A stretch of DNA of 64,000 nt from Cycas panzhihuaensis (Eukaryota; Cycadophyta). The first letter of the stretch is position 1; each line of letters opens with the position of its first letter. This document shows positions 54,483 to 64,000 of this stretch, one piece after another. Under the pieces are notes generated by a model. It ran no database searches and was not told the origin of the DNA. It saw only the letters and a list, made by a program, of their open reading frames with translations. A program made the translations under genes and the position numbers. The stretch covers positions 118,117,741-118,181,740 of the forward strand of contig CM041465.1 in assembly GCA_023213395.1 (NCBI GenBank), written 5' to 3'.

Positions 54483-55700
54483 ATGAATGACTTTTGGGCC
54501 TATGTCAATGGTGACATACCTTTATCTAGATCAACACATGACCCTAATGACTTTAGCATCATAATTCCATTAGATCCTATTGCCTTAGCTAACTTTAAAG
54601 TTAATGATAGTATTGTCTTGTCCTTCCTCCACTTGGCAGTAGAAGACCAAGTGGACTAGAACATTAAGACAGCCTAAACCTCTCATGAAGCATGTACCGT
54701 CTTTTGTGCTCTCTATGAGAGGAAAAATGAGTCAAGATCCTTGACTCTCAAAGTACATCTATTTACTATTCCTTTTATAGGAAATATTAGTTCCTATTTA
54801 ACTAAAGTAAAGACCATTAAAAATTAATTAATAATTCTAAAATAACCTCCTTTAGACCATGATATGATATCTAGCATTCTAAATATTCTTCTAATAGAAT
54901 ATAATAGCTTTGTCCCTAAACTCCATGATAACTGTACAAAAATAGACCTTATCATCTTTGAGGGGCTTCTGTTAAGAAAAGAGAATATTTTCAATCAATT
55001 AAGGGTAACATCTACCTCTAACTTGTCCTATATATTTATAGACTAAAACTTAAAGAGGGGTAAGACTACACAATAGCTAGCTCAGTAGCCCAGTTAACTT
55101 CAAAGTCTTACTCAATAATTAGACTCATTAAACATCTCTTAAGAGATAAATTAGTTGATAACTTAACATCAACCACATCAAGTTAATACTTTTTCCAATC
55201 AAAATTAATAGCCTCAATAGTCTTAGAAACCACCACAACCTCAAATGAAAAAGAATCAATAGAGTAGACCCAATGTCACCTACTTATACTGTGGAAAAAC
55301 TGGTCACCTTACTATTAAGTATAGGAGACATCAAACTAATCTATAAATGTTGGAAAATCAAGGAAGTTAACCTTATAGGACTAACTTTGAACAAGTAGCC
55401 CTATGTTATCAATAAGTAGCCCCATTTTATCCATAAGGAGAACCCAACTATTAACAAGATGGACAAAGCTATCAACAATAAGGGCAAAGTTATCAACAAG
55501 GAGGAACATGCCCTCCATAAGGAGTCCCTTATCCACAATAAGGAGGCCTCATTCTATAATACGATACCCCCTACTTCTACCAAGGAGGCTCTATCTGATA
55601 ATAAGAAGGCCCTATCTATCCATAAGGAGGGCCATCATTTTAATAATTAGGCTAATTCTATTAATAGAATTGGACCTAAAGACATAATCAAAGTTAAAGA
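54483..55700 (+). pseudogene. gag: Copia-5 gag with a Tyr/Pro/Gln/Gly-rich repeat tail
   Basis: The frame reads MNDFWAYVNGDIPLSRSTHD, IALANFKVNDSIVLSFLHLA, TSHEACTVFCALYERKNESR, SLTLKVHLFTIPFIGNISSY, ISSILNILLIEYNSFVPKLH, matching copia gag. A zinc knuckle YLYCGKTGHLTIKY follows (first and last Cys positions are Tyr). At ~55400-55640 comes a tract of YPQGG/YQQGG-like units, in which most Gln codons are now TAA. Almost all stops in this gene are at presumed Gln codons. Confidence 0.8.
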
Positions 55701-57230
55701 TAGTAGAATAGGAAGTGGTTCCCACCTAAGAATTAAAGCAACCCCAACACTCAATAAGGAGGCCATGTGATAGACACATGACACCTCCTCACTAAACTTA
55801 TTCTTCACAACATTGTCATCCCAACATCATAAGAACTCATGGCTTCTTAACTTAAATGTCACTCACTATATGAATAGCTTAGAAAAGATTTTAGAAGAGA
55901 CCTATCAATAAGCACATAAATAGTCATATTTGGTGACAACTTGAGATATGATGCAACTAAAATTGGAAGGGCCTCGATAGCATTGAAAACTTCTAACGTT
56001 CGACACCATATCAACAATGTATTTCTAGTTCCTAACATGAAAATGAATCTACTTTCAATCAACCAAATAGATAAGTAGAATTTGGATGTCCTCTTTAGTC
56101 AGGGTATCTACACCATCATAGATCATGCAACTAGACAATTGGTAGTAATAGGTCATGAAGACAATGTCTTATATAAGCTTGATGGTATTCCTATAGATAC
56201 TAATCCACTAATAGCATCATGCTCAATGGCCCAAAGTATACAATTTTATAAGGGGAAAGATGTCATAATGGAATAATCCCCTTCTATCTAAGAACTAGGT
56301 GAATGCTTCTACTTAGATGAACAATCTACCTGTAACAATGCTAGAGATAAGTTATGGCATCAATATCTAGGTCATTTAAATATGCAAAGTTTAAACCTTA
56401 TGTCAAGGTTTTAGATGGTACATGGCTTATGCAAGATCAAGAGATACAATAACATTTGTGAGGCATGTCTTGTGGGAAAGAAATAAAGAGAAAAATTCCT
56501 ATCTTAGAATGCATGGAGAGCCACTCAATTATTAGAGTTGGTCCACTCAGATATCTATGGCCCTTTATCAGTTCAATCACTCAATGGTAGCCTATATTTC
56601 ATGACATTCATAAATGATTATTCTAAGAAAGTATGGGATTACTTCCTAAGAAACAAGTACCAAGCCCTAGATAAATTCAAGGAGTTCAAAGCTAAGGTAG
56701 AAAATGAGAAGGGTATGACCATTAAGACACCCAGATCTGATAATGGTGGAAAATATATTTCTAATCAATTCAATAATTCTTGTAAGGAACATGGCATCAA
56801 ATGGCAATTTTTAGCACCTTGCACACCACAATAAAATGGTATAGTCTAGAGGATAAACTAGACTTTAATGAATAAAGGAAAAGCCATGCTAAGTATTACC
56901 AACCTCACCATTAAATTTTGGGCTAATATAATTATGATTGTTGTATACCTAACCAACAAGAGTCACACTATGGAAGTTAGGAATATTACTCCCGAGGAAG
57001 CTTGGTTAGGTCTTAAATCAACTATTGCACACTTGAAAACATTTAGATGTATGATATACAAACTTGTTCTAAAGGAGAATAGAAAGAAGCTTGATGATAA
57101 AATCCTTAAGTACATCTTCCTTAGCTATGTACCTAATTTCAAAGCCTACAAGGTGTTTGGCATGATTGGAAACCAAGCACATACAACTTGGGATATCATC
57201 TTTATAGAAGATACATAAGACCTAAATTTA
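55701..57230 (+). pseudogene. Copia-5 protease remnant and integrase
   Basis: The protease active site is not readable. The post-protease block HHINNVFLVPNMKMNLLSIN is clear, as is the GAG-pre-integrase zinc region (LWHQYLGHLNMQSLN, CEACLVGKK). Integrase: LVHSDIYGP, FMTFINDYSKKVWDYFLRNK, PRSDNGGKYISNQF, then CTPQ*NGIV*RIN, where Gln and the catalytic Glu of NGxxER are stops. Then TPEEAWLGLKSTIAHLKTFR and KYIFLSYVPNFKAYKV. The first two Asp are intact and the Glu is lost. Confidence 0.87.
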
Positions 57231-57559
57231 TCTCAAATTTAATTTGTAGCAATAAATGAAGTTGGTGCACTACAAGTTCCTCTTAAATAAATTCTAGAGC
57301 CACCAATACCAACCTCCTCGTACATATCATATCCTTTATCAATTCTAGTAGTCTCTACTTCTATAATATAAGTAAGCATAACTACGCCACCTATTTTAAT
57401 TGATGACCTTCAGGTGGAAGTCACTAATATCTAGCCACCTCCCAAGTAGGTTCAACAGTTATTAAAGGATACTCCTCTTCCTCTTATAGTTGCCAAAAGG
57501 CCATCAAATATAAGATACTCTACCAAATTTTCCCTAATGGAATGTATTAGAAACTCCTA

Positions 57560-57950
57560 AGCCTTCTATATTTGAGGAGGTAATCAAAGACCAAACATGG
57601 AAAGTATCCATGGATGAAGAGATGAACTGTATCCTCAAAAATAAAACTTGGGATCTAATAGATGTGCCACCTAGAAAGAAGTCGATTGACTATAAAAGGC
57701 TTTATAAAGCAAGATTTCATGCCAATGGCCCTATTGAGTGTCATAAAGCTCACTTGGTATTGAAGAGTACCTTCCCAAATGGAAAGCTCATAAAATAAGT
57801 TCTATTACGACAACCTTTTGATGACTTTATTGACTAAGTTTACTAACCAACTAAGGATTAGGTTATAGACATCTTCACTAAAGCACTTGGTAAACCTAAG
57901 TTTGAATAGTTTTGACATGACCTTGGCATTAAATATAATGAAGTTACCAT
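57560..57950 (+). pseudogene. Copia-5 RT start fused to RNase H end
   Basis: MDEEMNCILKNKTWDLIDVP, KKSIDYKRLYKARFHANGPI and HKAHLVLKSTFPNGK are the first RT blocks. About 40 nt later comes VIDIFTKALGKPKFE and HDLGIKYNE, the C-terminus of copia RNase H. Some 500 codons are missing, so a single large internal deletion near 57800-57840 is the simple explanation. Confidence 0.82.
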
Positions 57951-57960
57951 TAAGGAAGGG
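57951..57960 (+). other. Copia-5 polypurine tract
   Basis: TAAGGAAGGG immediately precedes the TGTTAAAAC of the 3' LTR. Confidence 0.8.
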
Positions 57961-58351
57961 TGTTAAAACTTATAATGTCACCTTTATTACCATGTATTAT
58001 ACATGTATTTGTGTATATTTGTGTAATATTTTATGAACCTCATTTTTAATTTAATCATAGTTTATAAATATGTTAGGTCCACTAGTTATATTGATATGTC
58101 AACCAATTATATTATTGTAAACTTTAGTGGGACACTTATAAATTAAGCTCTACTTACTTTATCTATATATTAAATTATTATTAATGTGAAAGCTCTATCA
58201 GATTAGAGCCTCACTGTGTGATAACTTTACTTGTGAGCCTTTACACATCTCAGTTCTACTCTTATGTGATTGAATATTTCATTATTTAAGTACTTTTACT
58301 TTGTATTTTAACAAATGCACATAGTATTTAGATCTTGAAAGAGTTTTCACA
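57961..58351 (+). repeat. Copia-5 3' LTR
   Basis: It starts TGTTAAAAC and ends TTTTCACA. Relative to the 5' LTR it has a small internal duplication (TGTATATTTG, near 58005). Confidence 0.88.
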
Positions 58352-58356
58352 TGGTA

Positions 58357-59067
58357 TGAGGTAGTTTGTAATAATAAACAAAATATGAATTATGATGGTA
58401 TATTAATGAGTGCATTTGTAGGTAAATTGTTATGAAATTAGGTAATATTTATGAGCATGTTTTACATGAAAATTATGATGACATGAAATGATATTTAACA
58501 TTTGTGAGGGAATAATTATTTAAGGGAATTATTATTTAAGGCATGGTTTAATGAGCATGATTTTAGTGTGACTTATAAAATAAAAATATTAGGGAATGTG
58601 GCAAAAATTCAATGGTTTGAAATTATTAATTTTATAAACCCTAAGAGGATGGAAAAGGAGTTAATTGGGCTATATTAGAGGATATGGTAGGGACTAAAGA
58701 ATTCAATGCAAAGTGCACATGTTATGAAGAATATAATGATAATTCTTTTACACAAGGAAGAATAGATACTATACAATCTTAAGGTACTAATAGTTTTCCT
58801 TCCTAGAAAATATCATAGTGATCATTTAACCTAATTTATTATTTTCTATTGATTTAGTCCTCCACTGACTGCAATCATTAAGCATTGATTGAAGTGCCTC
58901 TCAGTGGGTACCTAATATAGCCATAGTAAAACTATGTAAACCTTAAAACAAAATGTTAGTAATCAACCTACCTTATGGAATATCATCATTGGAGATCATG
59001 TATGTTCACTCAATTACCATGTTATAAATATAAATTTACTTTGATACCAAATGAGAATTTAGAATAT
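58357..59067. other. Unassigned AT-rich sequence
   Basis: It lies between Copia-5 and the old right LTR. By position it would be the 5' interior of the old minus-oriented element, with a PBS-like TTTGGTATCAAAG (minus strand, 59055-59067). No gag motif is readable. Confidence 0.4.
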
Positions 59068-59545
59068 CATGTTGTGATATAATCAGTATAATATAGTGAA
59101 AATATAAGATGCATATATAATAATTAAATTATCTCATGTGGAATCCACATATATAAAGTAATAAACATAAAAGATAAAGTATTGAAATAGATAAATGCAT
59201 TAATAAATATCATCAGAAGAGAGAAAATATATTTATACATGAAAAATTTAGTGTCGAAGAAATCACAAAAGAAGGTAGAGTTGGGAGCTCTTCTTAAGAT
59301 TTTAGAGTAAGTACATCTCTAGGCCAAAGACCTTTCTCAAGTTCTCAAGTAGAGTGTATACATATTTATATCAATATCCACCTCATAAATAGTCTATAAT
59401 TTCTCTTAAGCCATTACATCATCCAATAGAATATCTGCATAAATAAATGTATATGTCACACATCTCAATGCATATAGTGAGTGGGTTTGTGTATGTGTCT
59501 ATTATATTAACATTAAACATTACATATGTGAATAAATCACATGTC
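59068..59545 (-). repeat. Old copia LTR, right copy
   Basis: Pairs with 47849-48355. By orientation this is the 5' LTR of a minus-strand element whose interior is now split by the LINE and Copia-5. Confidence 0.7.
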
Positions 59546-60879
59546 CAATACTATAAATATCATAGGGAACTATCATTCTCAAAAAGTGTATATGGGTATA
59601 TGCTTGCACATGAAGCAAAGCATATCATACTACTTATGTAGGCCTTGAATAGTATCTAGATATAGAATTAAGCCTCTACATACCTTCATGTAAATTGATG
59701 GACACTTTTAGATTCTCTTTTCTTACCTAGTATAGGCAAACTATTAGTTGTCTACCATTTATAATATGCTAGTTAGTAATTAATACTAAGAAACTACCCT
59801 CCTTGAACATATCTGCATGGGGTTTTTAGTTACAAGAATGGATATTCCTTTATAGTTAGTTCCTTAAGATATTAGGTTAAGTATTAGTATCGATAAAAGA
59901 GTTTATTGAAGAGCCTATAAACTAGGTAAACCCTATGTTAGAGTTTGATAGGATGCCTCCTACATCAAATACTTTAATTTTACCAAAGTAATTGACATTG
60001 TTATATTTCCACAAAGTTGTTAAGATTACTATACTTTAATAATTTACTAATACTACTATATCACCAAAGTTATTAGGACATTAACATACTATTATATTAT
60101 AATAATAAAACTAAATGGCATAATTTTGTATTATACTGACAACACCAAATCCTATAACATTGGTAACATATTAACACATCCTATATTACAACAATAATAC
60201 TAAAGTATTTAAAGGCTTCTTATCTAAACCATCAGTTTAATATGTGAATCTAGAACCCAATCTTCAAGTCCAACATCCACTCTTTATTTGAAAAAATAAA
60301 AAAGGAAAGAAAAGAAAGAGAAGATATAATTTTTTTTAAGAGCAATTGCTTGGTCTATAGGGTCACTTTAGAAAATACTTCTCTGATTTAGATGAAACCT
60401 ACACCAGTAATCTCAAGATCAAAATCACCCATACCCATTCATATATCTTATTTTAATTAGTATGTCATATTAATCATTTTTCATTAGGGTAGTTTCAACC
60501 ATCATTCTTAAGATATGACATATAGGCACCCCGTGGGCCCTATAACCTAAATTTTTGCTCTTAAATCTCATTTATGTTATTTCAACAAGATATTTTCACT
60601 TGTCTTACTGTACTAGATAAAATCATTATGTTTCTGGGAGCCTAATATGCTATAGATACCCCCATCCTCCTTTCCCTCTTCCCCTCTATAATATTTCCTA
60701 CCTCTTCACTCCCCTTTTATCTTTCTCATTCCCTCTTTATTAAGACCCTTCTATTATCTTATCCCTATTTCCTTCTAAATTCTCCTCCTCTCTTTTAGAA
60801 CAAAGTATCTCTATGATACCATTGTAAGTAGATCATCTCCAAGCACTAGAATCCAAATTCACAGACATATCTAAGTGGA
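59546..60879. other. Unassigned; probable LTR/leader of the last gypsy element
   Basis: A pyrimidine-rich stretch (60655-60800, CCTCCTTTCCCTCTTCCCCT) precedes the gag of Gypsy-3 and resembles a 5' leader. No LTR boundary or PBS was determined. Confidence 0.35.
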
Positions 60880-61960
60880 TAATTTTGACAAGAAATAAGA
60901 TATCCTTGAATTCAAATAAGATACTTTTGTTAAGAAATATGATACTGTATCCATGGATATTAAGTCTATATCTAAGGAATATAAAAAGATTACTAGTCAT
61001 GTATCAACATTGGTAGTTAATTTAATATCTTCCTCAAATACACTAGGTCTGATATTATAACCTCATATTCTAGCACTCGCTCTATGTCAACAATTGACTT
61101 ACTATAAGATCAACATTCCAACTTTTAACCCTATTTTGAATGAAGGCAATGCTTAAAGTTGGATAAATAAGCTAGACTCTTACTTGTCACTCAACCCTAT
61201 GCTTGTCAATAATCAATTAACATCCACTGTCATTCACTTGGATTAAAAAGTGCACCATTAGTTCTAATGGTGGCAATGAAAATACTCGGCTAATAAAATA
61301 TAGAAACAATTTTGTAAAAGATTTTTTGAATGATATAAAAATACTTGGAACTTGTTCTTTTTTGGCTAGCTCACATGGTTCATGCAGGCAATATCAGTAG
61401 ATATATATCTAAAGAAAGAGGAATTCTATGATCTCTAAACTTGAGTTACCTAGCCGCTAAGTCAACAAATACTTATGAAAGTATATATCTCTAACCATAA
61501 AGAGTATATATAAATGCATCTTAAAATAGTCAAAATATCAAGTCTAAGATAGGTGATATCCTTATTTAAGGATGTAGAAGTTGAATTTATATTAGAATAG
61601 TTGACCTCTTTTTACCATGATCCTCCTTTGTGCCAACAAGCTTAGTAAGTAGATTTTCTTAGTCAACAATCATGTATAGATAAGGCATAATGTCCTCCAA
61701 TAGATCAACCAATAGTAGAAACATCATCAAACCCAGTGCATATGCCTCCTATAGAAGTGTATCAATGTAAATAAGCTAGCCTTTACATATAATGCTTAGA
61801 GAAGTAAACTCCTAACTATGGTAAAGTTTGTAAAGCCAAGTGTATAATCTTCACCATTAACCTTATCTTTTCACCTAATAAAAGTTTTGATTTTGATTTA
61901 CATTAAGAACATGAGGAAGAACCACCCATAGAACCTTCCCCCCATCTTGAGCTAGAAGTA
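60880..61960 (+). pseudogene. gag: Gypsy-3 gag
   Basis: The key block is INIPTFNPILNEGNA, SWINKLDSYLSLNPMLVNNQ, LTSTVIHLD, corresponding to the start of the retrotransposon gag capsid domain (pattern F-x-G-x-x-x-x-x-W...Y). A coiled, charged N-terminus (60900-61010) precedes it. Stops and frame changes are frequent, and no zinc knuckle is readable. Confidence 0.65.
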
Positions 61961-62580
61961 TCTTTGTCTATTGTTTCTTTTATTTCATATCCTAAACTAT
62001 TATAAGTCAAAGGGAATACTTTATGAAACTCCCATATCTATATTAATCAATAATGTTCTATCATTGAACTTCATTGATATCTCACTAGTTAAGCAGCTTA
62101 ACCTTTTCATAGTCCTAAAAATTAGCATTACATACTCCCTGCATGGGTATCAAATGTTATATTATGTTAAGGTTATAAAAAAATTATAGGTTCAAATGGG
62201 TACCTACCTCATAGTTTCTAATTTTTATGCTCTATCCATAGGTTAATCTAATATTATTCTTAAAGTCTAATATCTATAAATCCTTGGCATATATAGCATT
62301 AGTAATTCATAAAAAAATCCTTTCATATTGCATAAGCATAATATAGTTAAGATACATAAGCTTTATGGGATCTAATCCCCTCTTAATTAGCTTGTCTCAC
62401 TAAATGGAATGAGGAGATATTTGTAAACTAACATTACATATATAGTTTGAATTAACAACATTCAAGCCAACCCTCATATTCATCTAGATATTCAGGGCAT
62501 CCTCATAAGTAACAATAGGTCTTTGCCCCTCTCCTAGCCACCTATTCACTAGATTGTTGTTTCTATCATGCTATTGAAAT
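61961..62580 (+). pseudogene. Gypsy-3 protease region
   Basis: LSIVSFISYPKLL precedes KGILYETPISILINNVLSLN and FIDISLVKQLNLFIV. The pattern fits the LIDSGSTHNFI-type retropepsin site, with the Asp now Asn (LINNVLS). The downstream frame is lost. Confidence 0.55.
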
Positions 62581-64000
62581 CTATTCCTTCCTTGACCCTA
62601 TTAACATTAGGCCATATAGAAGTTTTTACTTCTAAAAAAGTGAGATTGAGAAGATAATTAAGGAGCTAATGGATATGGGGATTATACAACCAATTAAAAT
62701 TCCATATATTGCTCTAATCATATTTATCTAAAACAAGGGATGGTTCTTTTCACCTCTACATAGAATACTGAGAACTCAATAAAATCACCATAAAAAATAA
62801 GTTCTCCACTTTACAAATTGATGATACGCTCAATAAAATTCACTATGCCACTATATTCTCTAAGTTGGACCTTTAATTAGGTTATTATCAAATTTCCATT
62901 GCACTTAAAGATTGTCATAAGACAACCTTTCCAACTCATCATGGCCATCGTAGGTTCTAAGTCATGCCTTTTAGCCTTTGTAATGCCCCTACCACTTTCT
63001 AGACCCTAATGAATAAAATTCTTACTTCCTACTTAAAAAATATTATCAGTATATTTTTTAGTTATATACCTATTTATAGTTCTTATTTAGACCACCACCT
63101 TCATCATTTAAAAATTATCCTTCAAATTATACACCAATATCAGTTGTATGCTAAGCTTTTAAAATGTAAATTTAATAAATTAAAATTACAATAATTAGGA
63201 TATATTATTTCACCTAAAGGTATATGGGTAGATGTTAATAAAATTTTACTTATCACCACTTAGACAACCCACAGAAACCTCACTTAACTACATATTTTTT
63301 TCAGTTTCATATGTTTTCATTATCACTCTATTCATAACTATGCTTCTCTTACTACCTCAATAATTAACCTCCTATGAAAGGCTCATTCTAGTGGTCCTTA
63401 GTTATGAAAGATACCTTTAACCACCTAAAAGTAGTGATGACCTCAACCCCTATCCTTGCTACTCCTAACTTTTTTTCCCTTTTAACTCAAATTTGATGGT
63501 TTAAGATTTGACTTACAATCCTTATATAAAACTTTTATCCTATTACTTTGGAAAGTTGTAAACTGAAAGATCATGAATGTTGGCTATAACTTATTAGAAG
63601 GAAATAAAAGTAATTTTTTATATAGTAGATAAGTGGTAATAACACCTCTTGGGCTCAAAATTCATAATTCTTATAGATCACCATAATCTACATCATCTTT
63701 TGGATCAATTTGTATTATTGGAGGAACATGCTAAGTAAATTAATTACTTATAAATATTCTACTTTATCATACCATATAGGAAATAGAAAGATAATATTGT
63801 TGTTGATTCCCTTTCTTATATGCCTTTTAATTCCATCACTCTTTATCCTACCATTCACACCATCTCTAAACCCCATCCCAAATGATTAGTAGAGTTAGCT
63901 ATGGAAAGCCAATTCTAATTAGACTATCTATAATAATTAGTAAAAGTCCATAGCCAAAAGAGTTGGTCAACATATAATAGTTGCCTCCTACTCAAAAATC
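62581..64000 (+). pseudogene. Gypsy-3 reverse transcriptase and RNase H (partial)
   Basis: RT motifs in order: IRPYRSFYF and EIEKIIKELMDMGIIQP (62610-62690), ELNKITIKNKFSTLQIDDTL, ATIFSKLDL, GYYQISIALKDCHKTTFPTH, VMPFSLCNAPTTF, and the active-site region FFSYIPIYSS, where FFDD should stand, so both Asp are lost. LDHHLHHLKIILQ, LYAKLLKCKFNKLKL, LGYIISPKGIWVD follow. Connection/RNase H traces (PILATPNFFPF, FIILIDHHNLHHLLDQF, IVVDSLSY) extend to about 63840. Many stops. Confidence 0.83.

Larger units (their letters stand above)
52252..58351 (+). mobile_element. Copia-5: Ty1/copia element with RT deleted
   Basis: The element has LTRs of ~380 and ~390 bp, a Met-type PBS, an ~1.8 kb leader, gag, protease/integrase, only the first ~60 codons of RT, the last ~35 codons of RNase H, and a polypurine tract. 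A plausible 5-bp target-site duplication with one mismatch flanks it (GGGTA 52247-52251; TGGTA 58352-58356). Its LTRs are clearly more diverged than those of Copia-1, so it is older. It lies between the paired old LTRs at 47849 and 59068. Confidence 0.88.
60880..64000 (+). mobile_element. Gypsy-3: Ty3/gypsy element running off the right edge
   Basis: Gag, protease, RT and the start of RNase H are recognisable in order on the plus strand, in several frames with dozens of stops. RT text reads in the chromovirus style (EIEKIIKELMDMGIIQP, ELNKITIKNKFSTLQID, MNKILTSYL, HLHHLKIILQIIHQYQLYAK), unlike Gypsy-A/B. Integrase and 3' LTR lie outside the window. Confidence 0.8.

Noticed and set aside
58352-58366. 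TGGTATGAGG after the Copia-5 3' LTR as a primer-binding site of a tandem unit.
   Set aside because: The first five bases fit a target-site duplication (GGGTA on the other side, one mismatch) and the downstream sequence has no copia leader.
59546-59760. AHEAKHIILL-type text as a copia RNase H end (AEAEYIAL).
   Set aside because: Too short and without the other RNase H blocks on either side. Chance similarity is likely.

Overview
The window is nuclear DNA from a land plant with a repeat-rich, probably large genome. Every coding remnant I can recognise is a plant transposable element: three Ty3/gypsy elements, five or more Ty1/copia elements and one L1-type LINE. I see no intact host gene, tRNA, rRNA or CRISPR array. 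Almost all element genes carry stops and frameshifts, so they are annotated as pseudogenes. The species cannot be named from this sequence.

Region 1 (1-33216) is two related Ty3/gypsy elements arranged head to head. Gypsy-A (1-12178) reads on the minus strand and runs off the left edge. Gypsy-B (12179-33216) reads on the plus strand. Both have the order LTR, PBS, gag, protease, RT, RNase H, integrase, then a gene on the OPPOSITE strand, which has a conserved intron and looks like a plant mobile domain (PMD) protein with a coiled-coil tail. In Gypsy-B an additional plant-type RNase H lies beyond that antisense gene, just before a ~3 kb LTR. Gypsy-B's 5' LTR is reduced to its last ~145 bp and fused to the 5' LTR of Gypsy-A. 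A Ty1/copia element, Copia-1 (12958-20546), sits inside Gypsy-B gag, with clean LTRs and a perfect GTACC target-site duplication. It is the youngest insertion whose LTR pair can be compared.

Region 2 (33217-64000) is visibly more AT-rich and much more decayed. It holds: Copia-2 (minus, gag to integrase, 33217-35560); a minus-oriented copia family with LTRs at 40005-40363 and 44240-44571, whose interior keeps only a leader and gag; Copia-4 (plus, protease/integrase, 44579-46421); an old minus-oriented LTR pair (47849-48355 and 59068-59545) that brackets a LINE 3' end (50955-52148) and Copia-5 (52252-58351); and the gag-protease-RT of a third Ty3/gypsy element running off the right edge (60880-64000).

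The observation most worth following up is the gypsy design: a spliced antisense PMD-like gene between integrase and a displaced second RNase H, present in two diverged copies. Part of the decay is consistent with cytosine deamination: many stops fall where a homologue or motif predicts Gln or Trp, and zinc-knuckle Cys codons are repeatedly Tyr.
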